A DNA stretch of 64,000 nucleotides from positions 18,848,001 through 18,912,000 of the forward strand of contig OU612068.1 of assembly GCA_914767715.1 (NCBI GenBank), written 5' to 3'. Below are positions 1 through 13,900 of the stretch, piece after piece (positions within the stretch are counted from its first letter, which is position 1; the number at the start of each line of letters is the position of its first letter). The notes beneath the pieces are model-generated. The model was given only the letters and a program-made list of their open reading frames with translations. It did no database searches and was not told the DNA's origin. This stretch comes from Membranipora membranacea (taxonomy: Eukaryota > Bryozoa > Gymnolaemata > Cheilostomatida > Membraniporidae). The translations under genes and the position numbers were made by a program.

Positions 1-3000
1 GGGCGTGTAACACCGAATATCTGCCCAGTATCTGTAGAGTTAGGACTACCAAACTTAGATCTCAGCGAGGCTACAGAACCTTTAAGACTTTCCAATGGGA
101 AATCTTCAAGCTATAACGAGAAAGCCAAAAATTAGGAATGTTATTTGATCCGCCCATGCAGTACAGAAACAGTGTGTAATATTGTATGTTATCAGTTGGC
201 GCCAATTCAGATCAATATTTGCTGGCCGACATTTTAAAGTGGTATTACCTGGGAACAAGGTGTGAAAAATGCAATTAACACAGTTGCAAAAAACATACTA
301 CATAAGAAATATAGCAAGCGAAAACAGTTAGTAAAGTAAAATTTGTACCTCTGCAACTTCCATCATGCTAGGCATGTTAACTTGCAAGTAAATTCAAACA
401 CAATGCTGCAGTTACGTCTTTGTTGGTAAACCTCTTAGCCATGTATGGGGGCAACCAGCAGCAGCTCATCATCCACAAAACTAATCATTTGTATTGTATG
501 TCAATGTAACAGCCCACAACACACAAAAAATTAATGAGGAAAACATCACAAGAAAAGAAGAATTGTGATATAGTTCATGTGAGTAAAAATAATAGTGCCT
601 GGCGGTAGCAACAAAAGGCCCAACAACTGACTCATTGTAATTGTTGTGTACTCTAAGTTTTGAGTAACAATGCCTTCTAATTAATTATCAGTCTCTTGAT
701 TAAAAAATGCTGCATCAACTTTGTGTTCATCATAAAAAGAGAGGATGAGCAAGGTGACAATATGGTATTCAATTCTCAGGTACAATCACAAACGCATCAC
801 AATTGCAGCGATCTTCACCTGTTCAAAAACACAATAGCGGCATTTCTCAACTCTGTGACAACAATGGAAGACAAAATCAAATCCTCATCCAAGGCTTACA
901 GAAGTCATAAAAGATACATACCCAAGGCATATTCCACTTTGTATACTGCCGCAACAACAAATCGATGCTCAGACCTAGGCAGTCATCCTGCCTGCCAATA
1001 CAGCTGGAATGAGCTTGCAACACGTGCCCCAAACTTGGTAGTGTGAATGGCATAAACCAAATTGCACATAGATTATAATCTGGACACTTCAAATGACACT
1101 ATTATCTGTAATTTGGGACACAATTTTATACTGCACAATGGATTTTAACAATTCAGCCACAGCTTTTGTAAAGAATTATTCCATAATCGCACTATCAGAT
1201 TGTTATATGGGGACAGGTGATTGGTAAATGCATTGGTGCTTGGTAGATTTGTTTCTGTCAATTGAGGGAGTGTTGCCTAAACGCTTTACTGCTTCCCAGC
1301 TTGATAGGTACCAAAATCTTCAAGTATCTCGCAGATCATCTGCAAACATCTGAATATAGTACCAGCAAAACTCTGAGGCCAGTGGACTTCCTTATTGCTG
1401 TGCAAGAATAGAAGAGCCTGATAAATATATTAGGGCACCTGCAGACCAGTGGCAGTATACATCAAGTTTCCATGGCATGGTTAACAAAATTCATAAACCA
1501 ATAGTGGTGCAGCCAGGGTAATCTTCAGCAATTGATCAATTACCCAATTTTCTGCATTCAGTTTTTCATAAATCGGACTGTTGCCTGGATTTTTAAACAT
1601 GTAGGACAAACATATGTGAAGTAGAGTGAGGTAAATTTATTGAAAGTGACTCCTTTGATGATATGCTTCAAATGGTGCAGAATCAATCAAAAATTGAAAT
1701 TTATGACCAGTAAAATTACTTTTCCAATGTCTGTAAAGTTTAAAATGCTTAGCATGGCATGCTATTACATCATAGAGCCTCCCTGGCAAAAGTGATTTAC
1801 CCTCATAGATAGGTTATTGGGAGGCTAATCACTCCATATTGGTGAGTTGATTTAATTTCTGACGAGAACCATCCTTGGCTGGAGGTAAAAGGAGAGCCAA
1901 GAAAGAGATTATGACGAGGGGACAGTTGGGCATACACCAGCCGTGACTCCAAGGCTGACAGCCAGCCAGGGTCCGTGACAGGGTATTTAGTCGTAAGACA
2001 GGCAGCCTGTAGGGTCAATATTTTACTGGCACCTGGTTTCTAGCAGAGCACCTGCTTGGCTTGGTCAAAGGGGCAGCGTTGTGATGTAACAGCGAGTCAA
2101 GCACTGTCAAGGCTGAGTCTGCTAATATTCCAAGGCCTTTGCTGTTTAAGCAACGATAAGGATAGGTCAATGCACACCTTCTCAGCGTGAGAAATTAGTT
2201 TTCATCCAAACAGGAGCCACAGGGTCATGCCAATGCTTGTTGACTTCAATGTCAATTGTTGACAGCATTTTTGAGAAAAAACCCTCCAAGCAATAGTGAG
2301 TGATCGGGTGTACTTTATGCGTAAATTGACTGGATTCATATTTGGCAGTTGCACCAGGTCGCACCCAAACACTTTCAAAGGAAGAAAATATCGAAATGGC
2401 AATCAAAGTAAATTCATAGCTTAGGGGTGGAAAGGAAGCCAGTGCACTGATGTAAAAACAAACATAGTCAAAAAAGAATCAATTGAGAAAACAGACTGAA
2501 TGGAGTGTATTGAGGCACAAGCTACATAACATGTGTGTGCGAACTGACGCACAGACTGACAGCAGGTTAGCTAGCAGGTAACCTGCCAAATGCATAATCT
2601 GTATCATTTAAACATGTATGTTGTTACTATCACTATCCAAGCCTCAAGCATCCAGGTCAGATTGTATGAACGTTGAAAACACACAAGTAACACATCAGAT
2701 GTAGACCAAGTTTGGTCAATTTGCCTGCATTCCGAGTCGCTCTCGATTCACGTTGAAGGGAGCAACTGGAATGCAGGCAATTGCATTAAACCTGATCTAC
2801 ATATAATGCGACACACAACATAAAATATCAAAAACTTCCACAAGAACTTCTGCAAAAGAGGACCCACCTGTTTGCAACTCCTCAAAGAACTGTGCAGTAA
2901 TAGCGATGAGCAGAGTCGTATTATGATATAATTCAGTGCCAGCGACAGCTCGATGATAAATCAAGTGTAAAATTTAATGCTATGAAGTCATCGCAGCAAC

Positions 3001-6000
3001 ACCCCATATACGTTTGATTACGAATGACAACAGAAAACACATGCAACACTGCAATTTGATGAAATTACTAAATTACGATATGACAAAATTATTCGATATC
3101 CATATTACTCAGGTATGATAAATCCACATGCAAACTAACTATAGCAGTATAAGATATGTATTTTACATGTACATATCTATTTCCTATATATGGGTGGGAC
3201 GCTGACGGCATAATGAGAACAGAGATGACACAACCAAGCAAGTGCCATCAAATAAAGAGTGTGTGGTTATAAAGCTATCGATATAATTCCCGTTGACAAG
3301 CATTGGAATATATAGTATTTTTGTATTTATTTTTCTCATTAACTACAAGGACTGACGTTATTTTTTGACACAATGTTCATGAGGCTTGCATGTTGCACCT
3401 AAATTTAACCAAACTAAATTGACTTTGGCTTTTTATTTCATATCTTTTAGGGTTTCTGATTGATTAATAATTTTTTCAAAACCCAAATATCTCATTTTGT
3501 GGCAGAGCACTTTACAACATCCAGTCAGCACAAAGCCACATGATTTGAACCGTAGCCCATTAAACGAGTATTTTCACTCCAAATGATACATGCAGAAGAT
3601 TATAGTAACATGTTGCAGAAATGCATAACGTAAAATCCGCCAGAACATTAGCAATGACAATATTGCAAGGTGCTTGCCATCCATTATCTGGTCATTATCA
3701 TATGAGGGTAAATACCCAACCTGCCTACACAAATAAGATAAAACTTTGATATACCAGCATCTGTGTGCTCTGTCCACTATATCCAAACTTTGATGCTGCA
3801 AATCTAAGATCCGAAATAACAAAACAATACTGCTACCTTGTACACAGAGGAAACAATGCATCATAACAAAGAGCTGGCAGACAGAATAGATAATCCTGTC
3901 TCACGTAGTTGGGCATAGAAATTTGATTCAAGAACTAGTCTAGGAACGAATCGCCTAATGATAGTCGTTTTAGTCCAAGAACAATTCTAAGAACCATTTA
4001 AAAAAGCCAACTCCAACCACCTTTGAGGTTTCGGTATCGTTTTGAAGCTCTTAGTCTAACTAAGGAAACAGTGGCAAGATCTAAATTAGACTGTGGCCTC
4101 ATTTCAAAGAATGAGCCATTGTGGGAGGAAAATTCTTCTCATATACTCTCAAATACTCAAGTAAATCTTTCTGTCAAGTTTACAGTAACAATTTATCGAA
4201 AATCAAAAATACCAACACTTACCGGTACACAAGGTTTCCTCCTAGAATTTCGACATCAGCTGATCAGACTTATTACATGTAAGGTCTGATATATTCGAAG
4301 GCGAAATCTACACTATATGCTGACTTTTGATATTATCATGTAAGGATTATGAGAATTGTCAATATTACAACTGCACACACATCCCACCTCATTCAACTAT
4401 ACTGCGATCTCCGAAATAAAAGGGTGCTCTGCTACCCACCCCTGATGTCAGCTTCGAATTGGACGTTAAGATTTTGCACCACACTACTAAGCATGTCCGA
4501 GAGTCCATTTTGTTGTAACCTAAAGCTTATTACACTAACACAGAACAATAACTGACTTCTAGATTGTCAACAAAGCCTGGTGTACATTACAAAGATTAAC
4601 TGACAGCTAAGCCTGCGTACTATGCAGGATTTCAAGGATGCATAAGATGATATTTCATAAATCACCCCTCACAGAGAGACAAACTTTTTTTGTGTATTTC
4701 CGACCCGGTGCATTGACATAAAAGCTCAAAACTTGACAAATAATACAAACCGATGTAAATCTTGAGCAAAACCAGGAGTATTGAGAGCGATAAGTCATAC
4801 CCTCTTCTCATACATTGTACATTACACGTTACACATACATGGTTTGTTTTGGTGGGAGAATACTAATCTCAAACAAAATCAGGCAATATCAATCAATGAA
4901 GCAAATGCAAGTTGCCAATGTTATCACAATAATCGTTTGAGAAAATGATCATTTCCTCGTATCATAGATCATCGATCAAAATTATTAAAGAGAATCAAAT
5001 TGTAAATGCATATGTGTTGACATCTGAATAAACCAAGTCCGGCGACTTTCAATTGTTCAGTTACAGTGCCAAAATCCCTTTTCATCTTTCCACCCATAAA
5101 CATATAAATGTTCCTACCTTAGCGCCGAGGCTTGTTGGTCGTTGAGCTGCACTAGCCATATTCTTGCAGCAGTCTGGTTTCAGCAGTAAATTTACAACAT
5201 CCTGATCCTGTCAAGTAGATTACACGGTCTCGATGTTTCTTCTTTGAATGGTGACAATTAAATGAAACCCAGCCTATGTATATGGGCACATTTTATATAA
5301 AACATCGGCTATTGACTTTATTATGAGTTTGCATTGAACTAATAACTCAGAGTCAACTGATGATGTAATAGCACCACAAGATATTGATAACCCATTCATA
5401 AAACATTACACTTTACACTACGCAGGCCTTAGGTCACCATAAACCTATCAAGCTTATCGTGCAGGGCAGGCCCTTCAAAGGTAGAGAAATGTAGAGACCC
5501 AAAAGCAAGGTCAATTGATGTAACAGTAGTTAACGTTGAGCTGTGCCAATTTGGCGTTTGAAAGAAACCTATTAATTTTGCAGACAACAAAAAAGTCAGG
5601 CAAGTGAGCAGCTTATCCACATAAGTGTATGTTTAACATCATTTGAAGGGAGTTAAAAGGCTTGGGTAAGTCTGTAAAGTTGAAGTGACTCAAGAGCATT
5701 CCGGAATAAAAACACATGAATTATTCACGTATTCTACTCAACTGAACAAGACCTTGACTTCAAAAAGCAAACAATGGTTACATCATTCCGGTTACTGAAA
5801 AAAAAAATCGTAGTATCTTTTCACGGACACGGAGATTACAAACATTTTTAGCTATCTCGAGTTTCTGGTGCATGAGAGGATGATTCTAGACTACGTAGGT
5901 AAACTTGCACTCTTATAGCATTGTCACGCGGACACGGGTTTGGGTTCTTTTGGTATGATCAAACCAAAAAAACCAAAACCCGTGGCCGCGTGACAAGGCT

Positions 6001-6198
6001 AGCCCTCTTACTGTCCACCTGAAAGATGTGATAGTTAGACCCAGTTCAACAAGGGTAAATCTTGGATTTATACCCAGATGCCCCATTCATAGCTCAACTT
6101 TTAGAATCGAAGCAATAGTAATAATGTCTTACCCTCTTCTGTGAAACTGTTCCTACCACAGTGAGGTACAGCTGATCAATAGTACGTGATGTGTTCAC
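1..6198 (-). CDS. Unidentified multi-exon gene, runs off the left edge
   Basis: I do not recognise this protein. Six consecutive minus-strand exons join in phase: 6198-6133, 5207-5118, 4241-4223 (a 19-nt microexon), 2948-2868, 380-349 and 110-1. Each is flanked by AG and GT, and several donors are strong (GTAAGA, GTAGGA, GTAAGT, GTGGGT). The translation is open throughout and includes TIDQLYLTVVGTVSQKR, then MASAAQRPTSLGAK, then TELYHNTTLLIAITAQFFEE and LESLKGSVASLRSKFG. It looks like a soluble helical protein; no membrane segment or signal peptide is visible. The first Met seen is at 5159, but the frame is open upstream to 6198, so the true start may lie in an exon I did not find. A possible non-coding 5' exon at 6670-6589 has good splice sites but stops in every frame. 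The microexon is the weakest part: it is needed to bring 5207-5118 and 2948-2868 into one frame. Confidence 0.5.
2701..2800. repeat. Palindromic mini-element, family A, copy 1
   Basis: This 100-base segment starts GTAGACCAAGTTTGGTCAAT and ends CCTGATCTAC. The inner arms TTTGCCTGCATTCC and GGAATGCAGGCAA are complementary. It lies in an intron of the unnamed gene. Related copies lie at 17524-17637 and 34763-34863, so this is a small dispersed non-autonomous element rather than a local hairpin. No coding capacity. Confidence 0.7.
5921..5997. repeat. Palindromic mini-element, family B, copy 1
   Basis: The left arm TTGTCACGCGGACACGGGTT and the right arm AACCCGTGGCCGCGTGACAA form an almost perfect hairpin of roughly 35-base arms with a short loop. 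Family B copies share CACxCGG-type arms and usually an end of GGCTAG; others are at 7696-7769 and 35898-35950. This copy is in an intron of the unnamed gene. Confidence 0.75.
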
Positions 6199-7988
6199 CT
6201 GCTATAAAACATCCGAAAACACAGATAGATCATCTCAATGTTACATCCAAGATGACAGTCTGCGCATTTAGCAGATTGATTGCATAAATAATGACGTGAT
6301 CTAACCAAGGTCTAGGAGTAGGAGTAGCCACTGAATGGAATTAATTATCCTCGAATCCTAGCTAGCCTGGATGCTTGTGACGTGACAGGCAATCACACCA
6401 ATATAGACCAGATGCTACTGAGAATGTGGAAAACTGAGGCTAATATTAATAACATTGCTTGCATGATAAGCATGGAAATCAGATGAATTTTTAATCGGCC
6501 TACTATTGCTATGATTATAGAGTATCCGTTATTTTCTTAGCTTATCTGGCGCGAATAAGTTTGAAGTAGATTAATAAACAAGTCTTACCTGCCTCAATTA
6601 TCGAGCAGATATCCAGGCGTCAGTGTCAACGCAACATTCGGTTCGATTGCGTGGGAGTATCACTCACTACCTGGAAAAATCCAAATGAGTAAAACAAGAA
6701 AAACAAGAGCCGAGTTTGCTTAGGTTACATACAGTACAAGCACTGTCGTAATTTACGTCGTAATTTACATGACATTAAATTACAGATTACAAAAAATTTC
6801 AGCAAGATTTTACAGCAAGGAAATTGAACCATTACATACCGTATTGATGGACTCAAAAGATATTGAGAGGGAGCAACTACTCGCTCAGTAAAATGGATTT
6901 ACCAGAGATCCAGGGCAGGGCAGGTGTTGTAGTCAGAATAATGTAAAGCAGATGATTTGTACAACTGGTAAAGTAAAGAACAAATCATCCTCAGTATATT
7001 GACCAGAAATAGTATAAGATCAAAAAGGGAAATCAAAGTCACTAACCTTGTGATGTCAAACTGACACAGTATTCACTAACACCGTTATGGGTTATTGATC
7101 TTGAGCCAATAATCTGACTTTGTTATTCAGATGTGTGCTGCCGCTGACCTGTGTTTTCATTTATACATCTGTGAGATTTGAAGCTGTACAAAATCCACTA
7201 TATGTACATTATTGTCTCAGGAGAATGGCTAATTTTTACAGATATTTAACATCAAACAAACATTTTTCACAGCTGAGTGTTCAGCTGGCATCGGTTCAAA
7301 TCCAGCGCATCACCAACTACGTAAGTGAAGCGTAGCAGATTTCACAGACTGCATCAAGAAGGACCAAATACGTTTTTGGTCAGGATCAAACTGACGAAGA
7401 TGACAAGAGCTTTTGATCAACTTGTCCAGAGCTTGAATAAAGCAAAAAAAATGATAAAAAACTGAGGGAAATAATTGAACATTTGTTTATTGTTTGAAAA
7501 CAGACAAATCCTTTCCAGAATACTGCAAGTCTGGATGTATGTGTTTGACAAAAAAAATAAAATGATAGCCTATTAACTGACAACACAGCACCATAACATA
7601 ATGAAGTACGTGGGAGATCTTTACTCGCAGGAAGAGACAATTTCCCAAAGAAATAAGCTTACAGACCCGTCACAATATACTGGTATAGACGTAGGTAGCC
7701 TTATCACAGCGACCCCATTTTTGATTTTGTTTGTGTGTAGAAAATGGAGCCGCTGTGATAAGGCTAGACTTCAATGTTTTGAGAGAGGGAGGGAAGATTC
7801 ACTAAACAAAACTACTCACAGCCATAAAATATGATAGCAACACTTTGGCACAAACACCTATGGCATTGTGATAGGATATTATAGAATGCAGTAAAAACTA
7901 TTATCAAGACAGGAATAGGCCATAAATCAGGTAACTCCACTTGAAAAGCACTCAACGCCAGTTTCGAAATAAATCTACCATTTACTTG
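6199..7988. other. Intergenic stretch between ASZ1 and the unnamed gene
   Basis: Both flanking genes read leftwards, so this holds the 3' flank of ASZ1 and the 5' region of the unnamed gene. I see a candidate non-coding exon at 6670-6589, a good donor-like site on the minus strand near 6838, and the family B hairpin at 7696-7769. Open frames here are short and have no recognisable protein features. Confidence 0.5.
7696..7769. repeat. Palindromic mini-element, family B, copy 2
   Basis: GTAGCCTTATCACAGCG at the left pairs with CGCTGTGATAAGGCTA at the right, about 40 bases apart. The arms resemble those at 5921-5997, with a different loop, and the element sits about 220 bases downstream of the ASZ1 stop codon. 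Confidence 0.7.
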
Positions 7989-10900
7989 TTATTTTTGAAA
8001 GACATCCATGAAAGGTATTTTGATATGAGGGAACTTTTTAGAGATGACATACACACCAAGGGAGATAACTGCCAATGAGACGAGAGCACTGGAGTAGATT
8101 ACAAGCCTGTTACCGGATTTTTGTGTGGTATTATGGGTAATCTCATCTACAGTCTCCGCAGCGCCACCAGCTAAGGTCTGAGAGGAGAAAGATATCAAAT
8201 CATCAGTTGTGTTTTTCGGAGTAATCTCCCTTGATCATTTACAATGAATCTGCCTCCATCACCGTCAATCAACAAGTCTAGTCATCATGTTTACATAGCA
8301 CCACTTGTGTGAACTGTTCGAGTGATTCTCCATCCTTTGTGCATTGACCCTGATTGTGTTATATGTTATCACATACAATGTGTTAGGTTCTCTTACACAC
8401 CCCACAGACAACATTATGCAATCACATAGACTATATAAAAATATTTTTGTTGTTTATTTACACGTTGTTTGTTAAGGCCTTGGGAACTTGAGCGTGTGCA
8501 TGGGCAGGACAAAATATGTACAAAGTGATTTTTGGGCAAAAATATACAAAATATTGTTACATGCTTTTCAAATCAAGGTTTAGACTAGCCTACTCTGTTG
8601 ATATTTGCACTGCCATGTGATGCTACATCAACTTCTGTGAATGAAATCAATTTACCTGTTCGATCTCAATTTTCAGGTTTCCACAAGCCAAGGACTGGTT
8701 TTCACTGTTGATCTGCAGTTCGTGGATGAATCGTCTCAAGGCATGTAATCCTCTGCCGTTCTGTAATAAAAAAAAATAGGTACATTAAAAGCACATATTT
8801 CATGAGCATCTCAACAACAAGACATGATGGATTGACTTAGACCTGCTCTGTTATAATGACTATTGCTATCAGTCTTGCTTTCTTTTTCAAATTAAGAGAC
8901 CATACATCATATACAGAAATGTTTAAGGATATAATATTTCAAGTTCAAAAGTTTGATGATAAATTCCATTCTACACACGGATCTTTGTATAATTGCAACA
9001 AAATCAAGGCAATAAATATCCTGTTGCACCTAATAGACCTAATAAGTCCTGGTCAGCGATATTGATTTTCAAAATTCTGTACAGGTAAACTTATGCATCA
9101 TGAAATAGGCTGATCATAGAGATTGTGTGGTCACATTATTCACAAGTATGTGCAGCTGTTGGACAAAATATGTCATTACAATCAGATGACCAACATTTTT
9201 TAAGACTAACGGCCACAGATATATCGATGCTCACAACACATTGTTTATTAAAAACTTTGAAACTCAGTAAATTTAGACACAAGTGAACATTTCTCAAAAA
9301 AATACAACAGAAAAATGTAAGGCAGCAAAATAGAAAAAAAATGCGCAACATTATGTTTTAGCTAAAAGAACGATATTCCTGTCCGATAGTGACAGTCAGA
9401 CAAAATGGAGTTATCTCCTGTCAGGTAGGAGTACACAACTCTAGTTTAAAGATCATGCAATTAATTTCTCCGAATGTAGTATAGAGCAGAGCCAGTGAGT
9501 TTTAAAGGATATTATAACAATCCCTACTAGACTTCATAACTATGATTACACCTACCTTGTCGACTTGCAGCAGGGAGGGATCCTTATCCACCTGAGCAGT
9601 GACATATTTGAGACTGGCTGTGATGTAGGCACTGTGGTTAGCTACATTAGCTACTATAGAGGTTACATCTGTACAGCTGAAAAAGAGATAAGGGATAAGA
9701 GGAAGCCTACATGGCAGCGTACACAATAGCGTGTTTCTCAGTGATTTCGGCTGTTCATTAAATAATTTACTGAGCTGCTCAAGCCAAAAGACTTGGCTCA
9801 AAATATAACATAATTATATCAACTTCTCTGGTTGTGTGAGTGATATTGAAAACAGTCGTTACAATCTGATATATTGCTTACAAGATTTTCCAAATTTCAG
9901 TGAGTGATCTCAATAGAATGGTCTGATCAAAAGTTGACAATAAGGGTGCTGGCGAAACCTCCATCTACAGACAGTTATTTATCAATTAAACTAGCTAATA
10001 ACTATACACTCACTTGAGCTGTTTGCCAGTTCTCACTTTCTCATAGGCAGGAATGCTTGAGGGTTTCCACTCTCTCTTGTGTAACTCATGAACTGAGTCA
10101 AGGATCAGCTTTCGATGGCCAACAGAATGTACACCGACCTACAAAGATGTTTGGTATGACTTGAAACATTGAGACAATATCTGATACCAAGAAATGGTTC
10201 GTTTCAAAATATAGAAGCTTCTGAAAGCAATGGGATTAGACCTGCTAAGGACAAAGCAAACATAACCACCAAATATAAGCGAGAGTTTAGTTTGGCTAGT
10301 CTAAAGATGGCTTAGCTGGGTGAGTAAATGTTGTCTAGCCATTTACTAGACTGTCATGCATGTGCGAAAGTATTTTCCTCCTGCGAATCCTTTAATTCCC
10401 AAGGGTACCACCAATTTTTCTAGATGTAGGACTCCCTTTTATTACCTTGATAAGCTCATCGTCTGAGATAGTGAGTAGATGATCGAGTGTGATTTTCTTA
10501 CCTTGATAAGTTCATCGTCTGAGATAGTGAGTAGATGATCGAGAGTGATTTTCTTACCTTGATAAGTTCATCGTCTGAGATAGTGAGTAGATGATCGAGT
10601 GTGATTTTCTTACCTTGATGAGTTCATCGTCTGAGATAGTGAGTAGATGATCGAGTGTGATTTTCTTACCTTGATAAGTTCATCGTCTGAGATAGTGAGT
10701 AGATGATTGAGTGTGATTTTCTTACCTTGATGAGTTCATCGTCTGAGATAGTGAGTAGATGATCGAGTGTGATTTTCTTACCTTGATAAGCTCATCGTCT
10801 GAGATAGTGAGTAGATGATCGAGTGTGATTTTCTTACCTTGATAAGCTCATCGTCTGAGATAGTGAGCAGATGATCGAGTGTGATTTTCTTACCTTGATG

Positions 10901-13900
10901 AGTTCATCGTCTGAGATAGTGAGTAGATGATCGAGTGTGATGCTATGTTGTTCAAAGTGAGGTATAAGGGATGATAGCTCTAATCCATGTAAGAATATCT
11001 CCAGGTCTCCAAATCTGGTGTAAGCTGGAGAACTATTAAAAGAATAGTCAAGTCATATTTGGATTTAAATGACACTATGCAAATTAAATCTATAGGTAAT
11101 GTAACAATTAATCTTGTCATGACGGAAAAAAATGGTGGATGAAAATTTCTTAGACTGGGCAAGGCGACTGAAAACTATGAATAGAATCATCGGTCAATGG
11201 AATTAGTGATGCCCAGAGATCAGGGTCATTACTAGCTGCAGAATGAGTCTTAGGCTCAAAAAAGTATGTGAAAACTACATGGGGACATTTTAGTTCCATT
11301 CAAAGATAAAACATCTCCAGTTTCCAAATTACCAAATTACCAAATTATAAGAACCTTTGCAGAATTCATCAATTCACTAAAACATCTGTTTGTTTTGCAA
11401 AGACCCAAACCCTCCTCAATATGGCCATTTAATCACACAAAACATTGTCATATGAAATGGGAAACAATTATATACTGCTCCCCCCTAGCTGTAATGTACT
11501 CACGTTTTATCCATACTGCTTGTGTTTGTATCGTTAGAAGTACTAGGAGCAGCGTTTGCACTATTATGTTGATATGTAGGAGTGAAAGGCTGCTGCTGTG
11601 CAGACGCGGCAGCAGAATGGTTCATTCCAAGTGAAGTATGAGAAGCACCAGAACCATTACTCAATGAGCGTCCTGGTGAGGGTGGCACCCAGTCACCCAC
11701 ATCATCATACGGGTCAGGTTGGAACCCAGGCAAAGAGGTGAAATAGGCAGAGATCTATGAAAGGTATAAATCCGTCTGAGTAAGGGCAGATATTTTCACC
11801 TCTTAGTGGATTAAATAGGCATTGAACTCATTCTAAAAGAAACACTAATGGAATTCTGTCCTTTGAACCTATTCAGTCATTGTCCTCATATTACAAAATA
11901 AGTTTTATTGTATTCTACAGTGAATTAGTTATAATTAACAAACTATTATACAAACATCTATAACAAATAGAACTGCTGCCACAAGTTTCTTGTTGTGAAA
12001 ATAAATTGAACCCAAAGAAATTTCAAATATAGAATATTTTCAATTTTAATCGATCAGGATATTCGGCCATTTGGTTAATTTTTCAAAAGATCCCTTCAAG
12101 ACTGTAAACAAATTCAAAGCTAAAGGTTTGACTTACCTGTGACAAATTGGCAGAAGAAGAGGCAAGATTAAGGGGAGTCTGACTGGCCAGAGTTCTCACA
12201 TTTATATCTGCACCTCCCTTCACAAGTGCTTTGATTGAGCTCAGATTACCAGCACTACAGGCCCAGCATAATGGCTACGGGAATGATGAGAAATCATGAT
12301 AAAAAGAAGAATCCACAATACCACGTCAAAATTATTAACAAAAGTAATATCTCTATTCACTAACTAAAAATGATTAGTAGCATCAGAGGTATTGACTCAG
12401 CCAGCATCTCATTTTTTTATTATTCATTACAGTAACTTCAGATGCTTAAATATAAAGTTTGGGAAATTTCATATGATGCTGTCAAATGAATCTTAGATCT
12501 TACAGCGGCGCACAACTCCAATTTATATACATAGGGTGGAAATATTATAACAATATTTGTGTATCAATTTTATTCGCCATAACATAAACATATTGCATAC
12601 TACAGCACAATATATTGATAGACGGCTGTTGAGAGCGTGGTTTATAATATTTACTAATAAATGTTTATGTTTGGAAATCATTACTATCGCAAACGAACCC
12701 AGATAAAAGGAGCGGAAACAAAAACTATGCAGTTACTTACAGAGAATCCTCTTTGTTCCTGTTTGTTGATATCAGCACCGTGTTCAAGCAGCACTTTTAT
12801 GGCACCGACATGTCCCTTCTTACTGGCATACATCAGGGGTGTCATCATGTATCTGGATAAAACAATTGAAAAAGCTAATTTCTGGCTCTCAAATGAACTC
12901 GAAAGTACAAAATGAATATATTGATCACTCGCCAAAAACTCTCAAGTCCCAAATTTTTGGAAGCCATTTGTGTGGGCCAGGTATGTTCATGGTAGGAGCA
13001 TGAATAAAGGAGGATTTATTTGTTTGCACAACCCTACACACAGTACAAAGATCAGCCTTGATAACAAATTATGAAAACTAAATAAACAGTGTCCATTTTA
13101 TTGTCAAAAAAGGCTAAGGACACTTTGATAAGGTTGCTATGCTAAATACATAACGCTACAAATTACAGTCTTGAAACAAATTGCTCCCCTCATGCCGATT
13201 AAGTTCTGAATGTTATGCTGTAGTTGTATTGCAATCAAACTAATCCTATATATTAAAGTCAGCATTAAAATTTGATGGCATTGGAGGAGGCCACCTAAAA
13301 GGAAACCCTGATCAGGGAGTTTGTCCCAAATTGCCTTCTAATTTATATTAATCAACATTCAAGAGTTGCACCCTCCTGCTGCACATATCTAGAATTTATG
13401 ATAGAGTGCATGTATGTACCTCAAGGCACACCTTTTTGGACAATTATTGACTTAGAAACAGCAATATAGTTTCCTTTATGACAAGCCTATATTGGTTAAG
13501 CAATATAAACAAAAGTTAAAGTCCTAAGTAGATGAAATTCAGGCTTCATCAAACATCATGCATGCTTTGTTTTAGGAACAACTGATTTGTTATTTTTATA
13601 TGTAATGTGACTATTATTATGAGACTAAATCAGCTTTAGAACGGCTCAAGTTGAATTTTTGAATCAGTCAGTCAATTTAAAAAAAATTTGAATGTGTGTG
13701 CTCTCCATCACGCACCCACATTTCATAGTATTTGAATTCAAATCATACATATCATGCTTATAGAATGCTTAAGTCAAATGATGAAGACTAGAAGCTGGCA
13801 CAGGCTGTTAAAAGTTTGGGTGTATGTATATACATAAAGTCATAAACAATACATTCTTTTTTAAGATTGCTAGAATTGAGCTTCACATTTTCACAGTTAT

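Noticed and set aside
2182-2406. Minus-strand frame of 74 codons
   Set aside because: No splice context and no recognisable domain; it probably belongs to a dispersed repeat.
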